From NCBI RefSeq assembly GCF_000764025.1, contig NZ_KN234774.1:1-36016 (forward strand): a DNA stretch of 36,016 bases, read 5' to 3'. Shown here one piece after another: positions 1-8,636 of this stretch. Positions within the stretch are counted from its first letter, which is position 1, and every line of letters starts with the position of its first letter. Made by a program: the position numbers and the translations under genes. The stretch comes from Pseudohaliea rubra DSM 19751 (GTDB lineage: Bacteria > Pseudomonadota > Gammaproteobacteria > Pseudomonadales > Halieaceae). The notes below the pieces were generated by a model. The model was not told where the DNA came from. It saw only the letters and a list, made by a program, of their open reading frames with translations, and ran no database searches.

Positions 1-202
1 GCCGCAACCAGCGCACCGCGGTACCGGCGGGCAGCGCCTCGCCCAGCAGCGCACGGTTTGCAGCAACCGCGGCGGGATCATCGCCGACATGCAGCGCCAG
101 GTTGAAGCTCTTGAAAGGGGCTGCGCTGACGCCGCCCTCGCGGGTACTGCTAAAGGCAGTGACCCCCGGTGGCAGCGGCCAGGCCGGCCTCTCCAGGACC
201 AC
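1..202 (-). CDS. pgeF: PgeF/YfiH-family polyphenol oxidase (laccase-like), N-terminal part only
   Basis: Partial gene: about 67 codons are visible and the rest lies beyond the left edge. The translation opens MVLERPAWPLPPGVTAFSST and continues with REGGVS, SFNLALHVGDD and a VRWL segment. This is the conserved start of the YfiH/PgeF (DUF152) family, multicopper-oxidase-like enzymes also reported to act on purine nucleosides and to edit peptidoglycan precursors. The catalytic His/Cys residues lie further in and are not visible. The start is GTG at 202, and its G is shared with the last base of the rluD stop TAG (202-204), so translation is probably coupled to rluD. An rluD-pgeF pair divergent from bamD is the usual gammaproteobacterial arrangement. 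Confidence 0.88.
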   Translation of the reverse strand, partial: MVLERPAWPLPPGVTAFSSTREGGVSAAPFKSFNLALHVGDDPAAVAANRALLGEALPAGTAVRWLR

Positions 203-1206
203 TAGCTGCCTCGCACCGCGCTACCGGCTCTATCCTCCCGCTGAAGCACCTCAAGGAGCGCCGCGAAATCCTCAGCCAGGGGGCATTCAAAGAGCATGGA
301 CTCACCGCTCGCCGGGTGCTGCAGCTCGAGAGCCCGGGCGTGCAGGGCCTGGCGACGGAACGCGCGCAGGGCAAGGAGAAGTTCGTCGCTTGCCCCCGCC
401 GGCAGGCGCAAGCGCCCACCGTAGACCGGATCTCCCACCAGCGGGTTATGCCGGTGGGCGAGATGAACCCGGATCTGGTGGGTGCGGCCGGTTTCCAGCT
501 TCACCCGCAGCAGCGTGTAGTGGCGGAAGCGCTCGGCAATACGGTAGTGGGTTACGGCGGGCTTGCCGCCGTGCTGGACCACGGCCATCTTCTTGCGCTG
601 CCGGGGGTGCCGCCCGATCGGCGCATCCACGGTGCCACCGCCGGTTAGGGCCCCGAGACAGAGCGCGAGGTACTCCCGGCCCATGGTGCGGGCCTGCAGC
701 TGCTCCACCAGGGAGCGGTGCGCAGGCAGGGTCTTGGCCGCCACGAGGAGCCCGGACGTGTCCTTGTCGAGGCGATGCACAATGCCACCGCGGGGCAGCG
801 TCGCCATGACCGGCGCGTGAGCCAGGAGCGCATTGACCAGGGTACCGTCGCCGTGACCGGCGGCCGGATGCACGACCAGGCCCGCCGGCTTGTCGATGAC
901 AATGATGTGCTCGTCCTCATGGAGGATGGTGAGGTCGATTGGCTGCGCGGCCCAGGTCACCTCCTCGAGCTGCTCGGCAGAGACCGTAAGCCGGTCCCCC
1001 GCCGTCACCCGATCCCGGGGGCGGCGCTGCTCGCCGGCCACCCGGAGCTCACCGGCCTTGATCCAGCTTTGCAGGCGGGCCCGGGAGTAGTCCGGAAAAA
1101 GGCGTGCGGCGGCCTGATCGAGGCGCTCTCCGGCCTCGTCCTCCCCCACCGTCGCCGACAGTTCAATGCGTTCCGGCATGTCCCTTGCGCTATTCCCTTC
1201 CGCCAT
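202..1206 (-). CDS. rluD: 23S rRNA pseudouridine synthase RluD
   Basis: 334 residues, the normal size for RluD, which makes pseudouridines 1911, 1915 and 1917 in helix 69 of 23S rRNA (family knowledge). An S4-like RNA-binding domain covers about residues 15-80 ([20 protein letters not shown]). The RluA-type catalytic domain follows, with the signature [11 protein letters not shown] and catalytic Asp147, then [12 protein letters not shown] and [11 protein letters not shown]. Two starts are possible: ATG at 1206 preceded by GGAAGGGA, or ATG at 1179 (MPERIEL) preceded by AAGGGAC; I keep the longer one. It runs divergently from bamD and overlaps pgeF by one base. Confidence 0.95.
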   Translation of the reverse strand: MAEGNSARDMPERIELSATVGEDEAGERLDQAAARLFPDYSRARLQSWIKAGELRVAGEQRRPRDRVTAGDRLTVSAEQLEEVTWAAQPIDLTILHEDEHIIVIDKPAGLVVHPAAGHGDGTLVNALLAHAPVMATLPRGGIVHRLDKDTSGLLVAAKTLPAHRSLVEQLQARTMGREYLALCLGALTGGGTVDAPIGRHPRQRKKMAVVQHGGKPAVTHYRIAERFRHYTLLRVKLETGRTHQIRVHLAHRHNPLVGDPVYGGRLRLPAGASDELLLALRAFRRQALHARALELQHPASGESMLFECPLAEDFAALLEVLQREDRAGSAVRGS

Positions 1207-1228
1207 TCCCTTCCGCTACCGACCGGTG

Positions 1229-1256
1229 TTTAAGCGGTGCAGCGACTATGCTTAAA
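1229..1256. promoter_or_regulatory. Inverted repeat in the rluD/bamD divergent promoter region
   Basis: TTTAAGC (1229-1235) and GCTTAAA (1250-1256) form a perfect 7-base inverted repeat with a 14-base spacer. It sits in the only AT-rich stretch between the two divergent starts. A TATGCT hexamer at 1247-1252 could be the -10 for bamD. The symmetry could reflect an operator or two back-to-back -10 regions; neither is proven. Confidence 0.35.
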
Positions 1257-1290
1257 TAGCGGCCCGCATGCAGCATGGTACCACGCAGCC

Positions 1291-2202
1291 GTGACCCTTC
1301 CCCGTCACACCTCCGCACCCGCCCGCGTCCTGCGCGCTGTCGCGGCCCTGTGTCTGGCGGCGGTGCTCGCTGCCTGCTCCGGCAACGACGACATGCCGGA
1401 TATCGCCGCCGACAGCGGCGAGCAGCAGATCTACGACCAGGCCCAGCGCTACCTCAACAACCGCAACTACAGCCTCGCGGTGCGCAGCCTGCAGGCGCTC
1501 GAGTCCCGCTACCCCTTCGGCAAGTTCGCGGAGCAGGCGCAGCTCGAGATCATCTACGCCCACTACGGCGCCTTCGAGTACGAGGCGGCGGTGGAGGCCG
1601 CGGATCGCTTCATCCGCCTGCACCCGCAGCATCCCAGCGTCGATTACGCCTACTATCTGAAAGGCCTCGCGGCGATCAACGCGGAGCGGGACTTCCTCTC
1701 GCGTTTTATTCCCATGGACGAGACCAAGCGCGACGTATCGCGCTCGAAAGAAGCCTTTGCCGAGTTCGCCCAGCTCCTGTCCCGCTACCCGGACAGCCCC
1801 TATGCGGCCGATGCCAAGGCGCGCATGGTACATCTGCGCAATCTCCTCGCCCGCCACGAGATCAACGTCGCCAACTACTACATCCGCCGCGGCGCCTACC
1901 TGGCCGCGGCGAACCGGGGCCGCTATGTGGTTGAGAACTTCCAGCGCACGCCGGCGGTACCGGACGGGCTGGCAGTGATGGCCCAGGGCTATATCTTCCT
2001 GGACATGGACGAACTGGCCCGGGACACCATCGAGGTGCTGCGCCTCAACTACCCGGAACACCCGGCCCTCGACCGGGATGGCGAGTTCAGAACGACTTTC
2101 ACCCTTGAGGGGCAGCAGCGCTCCTGGATCAACAAGCTGTCCTTCGGGCTGTTCGATCCGCCCAAGCCGCCGCAGTTCAACTACCGCCCGCAAGCGGGCT
2201 AG
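1291..2202 (+). CDS. bamD: Outer-membrane assembly lipoprotein BamD
   Basis: 303 residues from GTG at 1291; this start gives a clean lipoprotein signal, and no in-frame ATG precedes the signal peptide. The hydrophobic stretch [14 protein letters not shown] places the lipobox Cys at residue 29. The mature protein has BamD/ComL-type TPR repeats: [48 protein letters not shown] and [14 protein letters not shown] match the E. coli protein closely. BamD is the essential lipoprotein partner of BamA in folding outer-membrane beta-barrels, on the periplasmic face of the outer membrane. It is somewhat longer than E. coli BamD (245 residues), mostly at the C terminus. No strong Shine-Dalgarno sequence precedes the GTG. 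It converges on nadE with a 24-base gap. Confidence 0.94.
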   Translation: MTLPRHTSAPARVLRAVAALCLAAVLAACSGNDDMPDIAADSGEQQIYDQAQRYLNNRNYSLAVRSLQALESRYPFGKFAEQAQLEIIYAHYGAFEYEAAVEAADRFIRLHPQHPSVDYAYYLKGLAAINAERDFLSRFIPMDETKRDVSRSKEAFAEFAQLLSRYPDSPYAADAKARMVHLRNLLARHEINVANYYIRRGAYLAAANRGRYVVENFQRTPAVPDGLAVMAQGYIFLDMDELARDTIEVLRLNYPEHPALDRDGEFRTTFTLEGQQRSWINKLSFGLFDPPKPPQFNYRPQAG

Positions 2203-2226
2203 CCGCCACCGCCCACCGCTTCGGCG

Positions 2227-3858
2227 TCAGTCCCCGGGCAGCCAGGCCGAGGTAATCGGGTAGCGCCGGTCGCGGCCGAAACCCCGCCGCGTGATGCGGA
2301 CGCCGATGGGTGCCTGGCGGCGCTTGTACTCGTTGCGGTCCACCAGCCTGACCACCCGCTCCACCTGCTCCCGGGGCAGCCCTGCGGCGATGATCGCCTC
2401 GGCGCTCTCGTCCTGCTCCACGTAGCGCTCCAGGATGTCGTCAAGTACCGGGTAGGCCGGCAGGCTGTCATCGTCGCGCTGGTCCGGCGCCAGCTCCGCC
2501 GACGGCGGCCGATCGATCACCCGCTCGGGAATACAGGGACCGAGGCTGTTGCGGTAGCGGCACAGGGCATACACCAGGGTCTTCGGCACATCCTTGAGTA
2601 CATCGAAGCCACCGGCCATATCGCCATAGAGTGTGGAATAGCCCACGGCGAGCTCGCTCTTGTTGCCGGTGGTGAGCACCAGGGCCCCGCCTTTGTTGGA
2701 CAGGGACATGAGCAGCACGCCGCGACAGCGGGCCTGCAGATTTTCCTCGGTGGTGTCCGGCGCGAGCCCCTCGAAGTGCGGCGCCAGCGCCTGCATGAAG
2801 GCGTTGTAGGCCCCCTCAATGGAGATGACCGAGTGGCGCACCCCGAGGAGGCGACTCTGCTCGGCGGCATCTTCCACACTCATGCTCGAGGTATAGCGGA
2901 AGGGCATCATCACTGCCTCAACCCGATCTGCGCCGAGGGCCTCGACGGCCACGGCCAGGGTCAGCGCCGAATCGACTCCCCCGGACAGCCCGAGCACCAC
3001 ACCGGGAAAGCCGTTCTTGTCGACGTAGTCGCGCACACCGAGGACCAGTGCCTCCCAGGTCGCCGCAAGGTCCTCCGGCGGAGCGACCTGCGTGCCGCCG
3101 AGGCGCACCGGGCCGCCGTCGTCGACCTCGACGCTGACCCAGCATTCGGCCTCGCGGAAGTGCGGGGCGCTGGCCATGACCTCGCCGTTGGCGTCGACGG
3201 CAAAAGAACCCCCGTCAAAGACCAGTTCGTCCTGACCCCCCACCTGGTTCACATAGACCACCGGCAGCCCCGCCGTGCGCGCCCGCGCACCGACGACCTC
3301 CCTGCGCTCGCGCTGCTTGCCGCGATGGAAGGGCGAGGCGTTCAGATTGAGCAGCAGCTTCGCGCCAGCGGCGGCGCTGTCGAGAATCGGCGCCTCGTCC
3401 CAGATATCCTCGCAGACCGAGAGGGCAACGGGGACCCCGGCGATTTCCAGCAGCTGCGCCGCGTCGCCGCCCGAAAAGTAGCGCTTTTCGTCAAAAACCT
3501 GGTAGTTCGGCAGGCACCGTTTGGCATACTCCGCGACCAGCGCCCCGCCCGTGAGCACCCCCGCCATATTGTAGAGGTTCCCGTCCCGGCGCCGGGGATA
3601 GCCGAGCACCACCACAGCCTCGGCAGGCAGCTCCCGGCGGAGCCGCGCAAGTGTCCGCTGCACCCGACCCTCAAGGCTGGGACGGAGCAGAAGGTCCTCC
3701 GGCGGGTAGCCCGACAGCGTCAACTCCGGGAATACGATCACCGGCGCAGAACGCTCGCCGACCGCCCGGCGGGCGACAGCGAGCACGCGATCGGCATTGC
3801 CCTCAAAATCACCGACACGGGTGTTGAGCTGGGCCATAAGGATGTCAAGCTTTGCCAT
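2227..3858 (-). CDS. nadE: Glutamine-dependent NAD(+) synthetase
   Basis: 543 residues from ATG 3858 (MAKLDILMAQLNTRVGDFEG), preceded by GGGAA. Two domains are visible. The N-terminal nitrilase-type glutaminase has the triad Glu45 (VFPELTLSGYPPEDLL), Lys113 (EYAKRCLPNYQVFDEKRYF) and Cys149 (SVCEDIWDE). The C-terminal ATP-dependent synthetase has the PP-loop SGGVDS at 292-297 and the conserved LTTGNKSE and STLYGDMAGGF. It converts deamido-NAD to NAD using glutamine-derived ammonia, the last step of NAD synthesis, in the cytoplasm. The frame stays open further upstream, but MAKLDIL matches the family start. It lies between bamD and pilS and diverges from pilS. Confidence 0.95.
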   Translation of the reverse strand: MAKLDILMAQLNTRVGDFEGNADRVLAVARRAVGERSAPVIVFPELTLSGYPPEDLLLRPSLEGRVQRTLARLRRELPAEAVVVLGYPRRRDGNLYNMAGVLTGGALVAEYAKRCLPNYQVFDEKRYFSGGDAAQLLEIAGVPVALSVCEDIWDEAPILDSAAAGAKLLLNLNASPFHRGKQRERREVVGARARTAGLPVVYVNQVGGQDELVFDGGSFAVDANGEVMASAPHFREAECWVSVEVDDGGPVRLGGTQVAPPEDLAATWEALVLGVRDYVDKNGFPGVVLGLSGGVDSALTLAVAVEALGADRVEAVMMPFRYTSSMSVEDAAEQSRLLGVRHSVISIEGAYNAFMQALAPHFEGLAPDTTEENLQARCRGVLLMSLSNKGGALVLTTGNKSELAVGYSTLYGDMAGGFDVLKDVPKTLVYALCRYRNSLGPCIPERVIDRPPSAELAPDQRDDDSLPAYPVLDDILERYVEQDESAEAIIAAGLPREQVERVVRLVDRNEYKRRQAPIGVRITRRGFGRDRRYPITSAWLPGD

Positions 3859-3944
3859 GCGTTTCCCGAAGACAAGGGGGTGAAGGCCGGATATTCTCCG
3901 GCAAAGCACCGCCGCTGGCCAGTGCGCGGCACCGCCTGCGCTGC

Positions 3945-3953
3945 TGCTACACT
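3945..3953 (+). promoter_or_regulatory. Possible extended -10 element upstream of pilS
   Basis: TGCTACACT fits an extended -10 (TGn followed by TACACT at 3948-3953), about 30 bases before the pilS GTG. No good -35 is visible at 16-18 bases upstream, so this is tentative. Confidence 0.3.
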
Positions 3954-3983
3954 GGCAGCGCAACCATAACCCTGGATGCGACC

Positions 3984-5612
3984 GTGAGCAGCCCCTCGAT
4001 CCTCGTCCGGCCGAGCCCGACCAATCCCCCGCAGAACCGGGTGCTCTACCGCATCTACCTGGGCTACCGGGCCCTGCTGGCGGTCGTCTTCCTGCTCCTG
4101 CTGGTGATTCCCACCACCAGCGAACTCGTGGGCGCGCTGAATCCGCTGCAATACTTCAGCGCAACGCTGCTCTTCCTGCTGTCATCGCTGGGGCTGCTCG
4201 GCTCCGCGCGCCGGCAGTGGCAGCGCAGCAATACCTTTCTGGTGCTGCTCTTTACCTTCGATATCATCATCGTCATCATCCTGGCCGACGCCAGCGGCGG
4301 TATGGGCAGCGGCCTGCCGCTCCTGCTCGCCATCGTCGCGGCGGCGAGCGCCGTCCTGATCAGCAATCGCACGCTGGCGACGCTGGTGGCGGCCCTCGCC
4401 GTACTGGGCGTGCTTTCGGACACGATCCGACTCATCTCCCTCGAGCACCTGGGTATCGCCGACCTGTTCCCGGCCGGGCTTCTCGGTCTCCTGCTGTTCG
4501 CCGTCTCGACCCTGGTACAGATCATCGCCGCGCGCCTCGGGCGCGCCGAGGCCCTGGCCCAGGCCCGCACCTCGGACCTCTACACCCTGCAGCGGCTGAA
4601 TGAGCAGATCGTACAGTCCATGCAGGCGGGCATCCTCCTCGTGGACCCTCGAGAGCATGTGCGCATCATGAACCAGGCGGCCTCTGCCATGCTCATGCCG
4701 GACCGACCCGCGGCCATGGAGCAGGGCCGGGATCTCGAGGAGTACAGCCCGGAACTGTGCCGCCGGCTGCGGGGCTATCGCAGCGCGGGCACCCAGGCCC
4801 ACGGCCCCTTCCGCATCCACCCGGAAGGCCTCGAGCTGGTACCGCGCTTCCGTCGCCTCGACGGCGGCGAGGCAGAGCCGCAGACCCTTATTTTTCTCGA
4901 GGACTACAGCCCGGTGGCTCAGCACGCCCAGTCGCTGAAGCTCGGCTCTCTCGGACGGCTGACGGCGTCCATCGCTCACGAGATCCGCAACCCCCTCGGC
5001 GCCATCAGCCACGCTGCCCAACTGCTCGATGAATCGCCCCGCGCCGACGCCGACGACCGCCGCCTGCTGGCTATCATCACCGCCAACAGCCGGCGCGTTA
5101 ACGAGATTGTCGAGAGCGTGCTGCAGATCTCCCGGCGGCAGCCACCGCGCCCTGAGCTTCTCAACCTCCCCGAATGGCTCCCCGGGTATCTGGAGCGCTA
5201 CCGCGCCGCCTGCGACTCCCCCTGCCGGATCGCCCTGGATGCCGCACCGGAGCTGCAGGTGGAATTCGACCCGGAAAACCTCGGCCGTGTGCTGAATAAT
5301 CTCATCGACAACGCCCTGCGTCACGGGGCGGAGAAAACAGGCCGCCGCGAGTGCCGACTGCACGCCCACGCCGACGCCACTGGTACACAGGTGCTCGTGG
5401 ACGTTCTCGATGACGGCCACGGCATCGACCCGGAGGACGAAGCGCGGCTCTTCGAGCCTTTCTTCAGCCGCAGCGCGGGGGGCAGCGGCATGGGCCTGTA
5501 CCTCTGCCGGGAGCTCTGCGAGCTGAACAACGCCAATCTGGTTTATCATCCCATGGACACCGGCGAAACCTGCTTCCGCATTGCCATGGCGCGGCAGGCC
5601 GTTGATGCATAA
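3984..5612 (+). CDS. pilS: Type IV pilus sensor histidine kinase PilS
   Basis: 542 residues from GTG 3984 (MSSPSILVRPSPTNPPQNRV); the open frame upstream is not protein-like. Six hydrophobic segments span about residues 30-185, the six-helix membrane module typical of PilS. A PAS-like region follows (RLNEQIVQSMQAGILLVD, about 204-221). The kinase core has the H-box SIAHEIRNPLGAISHA with phospho-acceptor His332, the N-box NNLIDNALRHG, and ATP-lid motifs DDGHGIDPEDEARLFEPFF and GSGMGLYLCRELCE. PilS senses pilus status at the inner membrane and phosphorylates PilR. pilR starts 28 bases downstream in the same direction, so the two are probably co-transcribed. Confidence 0.93.
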   Translation: MSSPSILVRPSPTNPPQNRVLYRIYLGYRALLAVVFLLLLVIPTTSELVGALNPLQYFSATLLFLLSSLGLLGSARRQWQRSNTFLVLLFTFDIIIVIILADASGGMGSGLPLLLAIVAAASAVLISNRTLATLVAALAVLGVLSDTIRLISLEHLGIADLFPAGLLGLLLFAVSTLVQIIAARLGRAEALAQARTSDLYTLQRLNEQIVQSMQAGILLVDPREHVRIMNQAASAMLMPDRPAAMEQGRDLEEYSPELCRRLRGYRSAGTQAHGPFRIHPEGLELVPRFRRLDGGEAEPQTLIFLEDYSPVAQHAQSLKLGSLGRLTASIAHEIRNPLGAISHAAQLLDESPRADADDRRLLAIITANSRRVNEIVESVLQISRRQPPRPELLNLPEWLPGYLERYRAACDSPCRIALDAAPELQVEFDPENLGRVLNNLIDNALRHGAEKTGRRECRLHAHADATGTQVLVDVLDDGHGIDPEDEARLFEPFFSRSAGGSGMGLYLCRELCELNNANLVYHPMDTGETCFRIAMARQAVDA

Positions 5613-5640
5613 ATCACGCAGGGATCAAGCATGACAGGCA

Positions 5641-7005
5641 ATGACTGAACCAAACGTGCTCATCGTCGATGACGAACCGGACATCCGCGAGTTGCTCGAG
5701 ATCACGCTGTCGCGCATGGGCCTGCGCACCACCAGCGCGGCCAACCTGACCGAGGCGCGGCAGCTCCTCGAGGGCGACCCGCCGCAGCTGTGCCTCACCG
5801 ACATGCGCCTCCCGGACGGCAATGGCATCGAGCTGGTCCGCCATATCCAGCAGGCGCAGCCACGGCTGCCGGTCGCCATGATCACCGCCCACGGCAGCAT
5901 CGACGCAGCCATCGAGGCTCTCAAGGCCGGCGCCTTCGACTTCATCAGCAAACCCGTGGACCTCGAAGGGCTCCGCCGCCTGGTGGAGCAGGCTCTGCAG
6001 GCGCCACCGGAGGATGAGGCCGGTGGCGACGGCGGCATCATCGGCGACACGGCGGCTATCCGCACCCTGCGGCAGCAGGTCGACAAGCTGGCCAGGAGCC
6101 AGGCTCCGGTGCATATCCACGGGGAGTCTGGCACGGGCAAGGAAGTCGTCGCCCGGCAGATCCACGGGCGCGGGCCCCGCGCCGGCCGCCCCTTCGTTGC
6201 CGTGAACTGCGGGGCGATCCCCACGGAACTCATGGAAAGCGAATTTTTCGGCCACGTGAAGGGCGCCTTCACCGGCGCTACGCGAGACAAGCAGGGCCTC
6301 TTCGGCCTCGCCCGGGGCGGCACGCTCTTCCTCGACGAGGTGGCTGACCTGCCGCTGCACATGCAGGTAAAGCTCCTGCGCGCCATCCAGGAGAAGACTA
6401 TCCGCCCCGTCGGCGCCGGGGAGGAAATAGCCACGGACGTGCGGCTGCTCAGCGCCACACACAAGCATCTCGCTGCCGAAGTTGGTGCCGGGCGCTTCCG
6501 GGAGGACCTTTATTTCCGTATCAACGTCATCGACCTCCACGTGCCGGCCCTGCGTGAGCGCAGCGCAGACCTGCCGCTGCTTGCCCGAACGCTACTGGCG
6601 CGTATCGCCGAGAGCAGCGGCCTTGTGGCGCCGGCGCTGGCCGATGACGCCCTCGCCGCCCTGGCCGCGCACGATTTCCCCGGGAACGTGCGCGAGCTGG
6701 AAAACATCCTCGAGCGAGCCCTGGCCCTTGCCGAAGGCGACTGCATCCACGCGACGGATCTGCGTCTCGGGGCCTCGCCGACAAGCCCCGGCGGCGGGCT
6801 GCACAACCGGCGCCGGGAGGACAGCAGTCGCCTGGAGGCGGCTGCCGGCGACCTCACCGGCTACCTCGAGGATATCGAACGCGAGGTACTCGCCGCCGCC
6901 CTCGAGCGCCACCACTGGAACCGCACCGAGGCCGCCGGCGCCCTCGGCATCTCCTTCCGCAGCCTGCGCTATCGCCTGAAGAAACTGGGGCTGGACCAGC
7001 AGTAG
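5641..7005 (+). CDS. pilR: Sigma-54-dependent response regulator PilR
   Basis: 454 residues, the usual NtrC-class layout. The receiver domain (1-120) has the acidic pocket VDDEPD and phospho-acceptor Asp54 (LTDMRLPDGNG). The AAA+ domain has Walker A GESGTGKE at 161-168, the sigma-54 contact loop GAFTGA at 208-213 and Walker B LFLDEVADL. A C-terminal Fis-type helix-turn-helix follows (WNRTEAAGALGISFRSLRYRL). PilR activates sigma-54 promoters for major pilin genes in known species. No major pilin gene (pilA) lies in this window, and I saw no convincing sigma-54 promoter next to either minor-pilin cluster. Its end is 9 bases from the end of the convergent cluster A. Confidence 0.93.
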   Translation: MTEPNVLIVDDEPDIRELLEITLSRMGLRTTSAANLTEARQLLEGDPPQLCLTDMRLPDGNGIELVRHIQQAQPRLPVAMITAHGSIDAAIEALKAGAFDFISKPVDLEGLRRLVEQALQAPPEDEAGGDGGIIGDTAAIRTLRQQVDKLARSQAPVHIHGESGTGKEVVARQIHGRGPRAGRPFVAVNCGAIPTELMESEFFGHVKGAFTGATRDKQGLFGLARGGTLFLDEVADLPLHMQVKLLRAIQEKTIRPVGAGEEIATDVRLLSATHKHLAAEVGAGRFREDLYFRINVIDLHVPALRERSADLPLLARTLLARIAESSGLVAPALADDALAALAAHDFPGNVRELENILERALALAEGDCIHATDLRLGASPTSPGGGLHNRRREDSSRLEAAAGDLTGYLEDIEREVLAAALERHHWNRTEAAGALGISFRSLRYRLKKLGLDQQ

Positions 7006-7014
7006 CACCCGAGC

Positions 7015-8142
7015 TCAGTCCGCGTCGAGGAGCAGATCGAGCCAGTAGCGGCGACGCAGGATCAAACCCTCGGCCACCAGCCGTTCCTCTCCCAGACCCC
7101 GACGTTCCAGGGCTTCGCGAAGGCCGGGGCTATGAATCGCACCCTGCACCGGGCGCGGTCCCTCCAGCCTCTGTCGCCCGAGCGCAAAACCACCCGCCTG
7201 GTCGCCCTCAAGCACAGGCTCTCCGCGCTCCAGGTCAACCACCACTACGAAGCGCTCCGCGGTCGCATCCTCGCAAGACAGGGAGAGTCGCGTGTGGGTG
7301 GCAAGGAAAATGCGCCCGCCATCGATCAATGGCGCCACGGCCAGCGCGTCGCCCGGCGCAGCGGCGGCAAGGTACCAGCCCGGACCAGAGGCCGGCGGGC
7401 AGGTGACGGTATCGCAGGCTCGCACGGCGACGAGGTCTTCCGCGGCCAGCGTTTTTTCGGGCTGGCCCTCGTCCAGCGCGTAGTCCCGCAGCAGCAGGAG
7501 GTCGATGCGCCGCCCGTCCTCCTCGTCGATCAGCGCCGACAGGACCAGTCCATCAAAGGGCCGCCCGGTACCGTCGACGCCAAGGAACAGATCGGGCGCG
7601 ACCGGGAAAGCGACCGCGCCGACGCCGCTCGCAAGCCCCTCGAGGCTGGCAAGGCGGTCAAGGCTCCAGCCCGTCGTGGGCCCGGGCGGCAGGTCCAGCC
7701 GCCAGATGCCCCCGGCGCCATCGCCGAAGTAGGCGCGGTAGGCCACCCCCCTGTTGTTCACGAGCAGGGCCGGGGCATGTTCAAGGGATGCCGGCCGTGC
7801 CGCGCCCGCAGCGCGGGATGAATCCCAGCGCACCGCGCCCGAGTTGGCATCAGCGGCGATGAGGCGGCCGCGGTCGGCGGCATCAGCGGTCGGCTCCGCC
7901 GGGTACAGAAACAGGTCGAGACGCCCTCCGTCGTTCGCCACGGTGGCACGCACTGGCCTCCCGGCAGGAACAACTTCGAAGGGTGGATAGTCCGGCACGC
8001 CGCCGGGCGCCAGGGAGGCCACCAGTTCGCCGGCGGCGCATGGGGGCATGCCGCCTTCCTGTCCCCAGGCTGCGAACGGGGAAAACAGCAGGATGCCCAG
8101 CAGCGCTCCCCTTCCGCACGCCTCCTTCACCGGCCCTGTCAT
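7015..8142 (-). CDS. Short PilY1-like exported protein, C-terminal propeller only (cluster A)
   Basis: 375 residues with a signal peptide (GALLGILLFSPFAAWGQ). Two stretches align with the propeller of the full-length PilY1 at 11396-14971. RLIAADANSGAVRWDS matches LFVVDAATGALVWSV, and RAYFGDGAGGIWRLD (about 136-150) matches RVYFGDTGGNVWRVD. The N-terminal von Willebrand A region of PilY1 is absent. Where PilY1 has the calcium loop DGNGDGITD, this protein has VNNRGVAY, with no acidic residues. As the last gene of cluster A (4-base overlap with the PilX-like gene) it is likely a tip or adhesin-like partner of the pilins. PilY1 homology is an inference from these short matches and gene order. Confidence 0.72.
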   Translation of the reverse strand: MTGPVKEACGRGALLGILLFSPFAAWGQEGGMPPCAAGELVASLAPGGVPDYPPFEVVPAGRPVRATVANDGGRLDLFLYPAEPTADAADRGRLIAADANSGAVRWDSSRAAGAARPASLEHAPALLVNNRGVAYRAYFGDGAGGIWRLDLPPGPTTGWSLDRLASLEGLASGVGAVAFPVAPDLFLGVDGTGRPFDGLVLSALIDEEDGRRIDLLLLRDYALDEGQPEKTLAAEDLVAVRACDTVTCPPASGPGWYLAAAAPGDALAVAPLIDGGRIFLATHTRLSLSCEDATAERFVVVVDLERGEPVLEGDQAGGFALGRQRLEGPRPVQGAIHSPGLREALERRGLGEERLVAEGLILRRRYWLDLLLDAD

Positions 8143-8636
8143 GGCGTACTGTGCTCCGCGGCAGGGGAGGACAGCGCAAGACCTGCTGCCAGCGAGACCG
8201 GGGCAGGGCCATCGATACGCACCCGTGCCTCAAGCTGTATCCGCCGATAGGCCCGGGCACTGGACGCTTCCCGGGCAGGATCGCGCAAGGTCGGCAGCAC
8301 CGACGGCGGGGTGAGCGAGACCGACACTCGCCAGGGGTCCGGTACCTCCTCCAGCAAGGATGCAAGCACGGGAAAGTCCGCCGCACAGTACTGGTCACGG
8401 GGGCAATACTCACCGCCTTCCGTCCAGCGCTGCGCCGTACGGCGGAGCAGCAGCTCCAGCGCCGTCTCCGCAAAATTGCGCGCACGGACGGCCTCCCAGC
8501 GCCAGGCTGCGCTGCGCGCCTCCAGGGCACTGCTCTGCAGGGCCGCGCCCACCAGCATTGCGATGACCAGTGCAAAGATGAGCACCATCGGCAGGGCCAG
8601 CCCGGCGGCGCGCCTGCCTGGCCCGCGCCCCCTCAC
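8139..8636 (-). CDS. PilX-like minor pilin (cluster A)
   Basis: 165 residues. The N terminus RRAAGLALPMVLIFALVIAM is a prepilin-type helix with a plausible cleavage after Gly (G^LALPM). Mature position 5 is Met, as expected for PilX/GspK-type subunits, which lack Glu5. The motif ARNFAETALELLLRR resembles the region after the PilX helix (compare SFQAAEAGAYAAL in the cluster B PilX). A Cys pair (EYCPRDQYC) may form a disulfide. It overlaps both neighbours by 4 bases. The call rests on position between PilW-like and PilY1-like genes plus the N-terminal helix. Confidence 0.75.
   Translation of the reverse strand: MRGRGPGRRAAGLALPMVLIFALVIAMLVGAALQSSALEARSAAWRWEAVRARNFAETALELLLRRTAQRWTEGGEYCPRDQYCAADFPVLASLLEEVPDPWRVSVSLTPPSVLPTLRDPAREASSARAYRRIQLEARVRIDGPAPVSLAAGLALSSPAAEHSTP

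Noticed and set aside
4182-5549. 455-codon frame antisense to pilS
   Set aside because: pilS on the other strand has all kinase motifs; the antisense frame has low-complexity composition.
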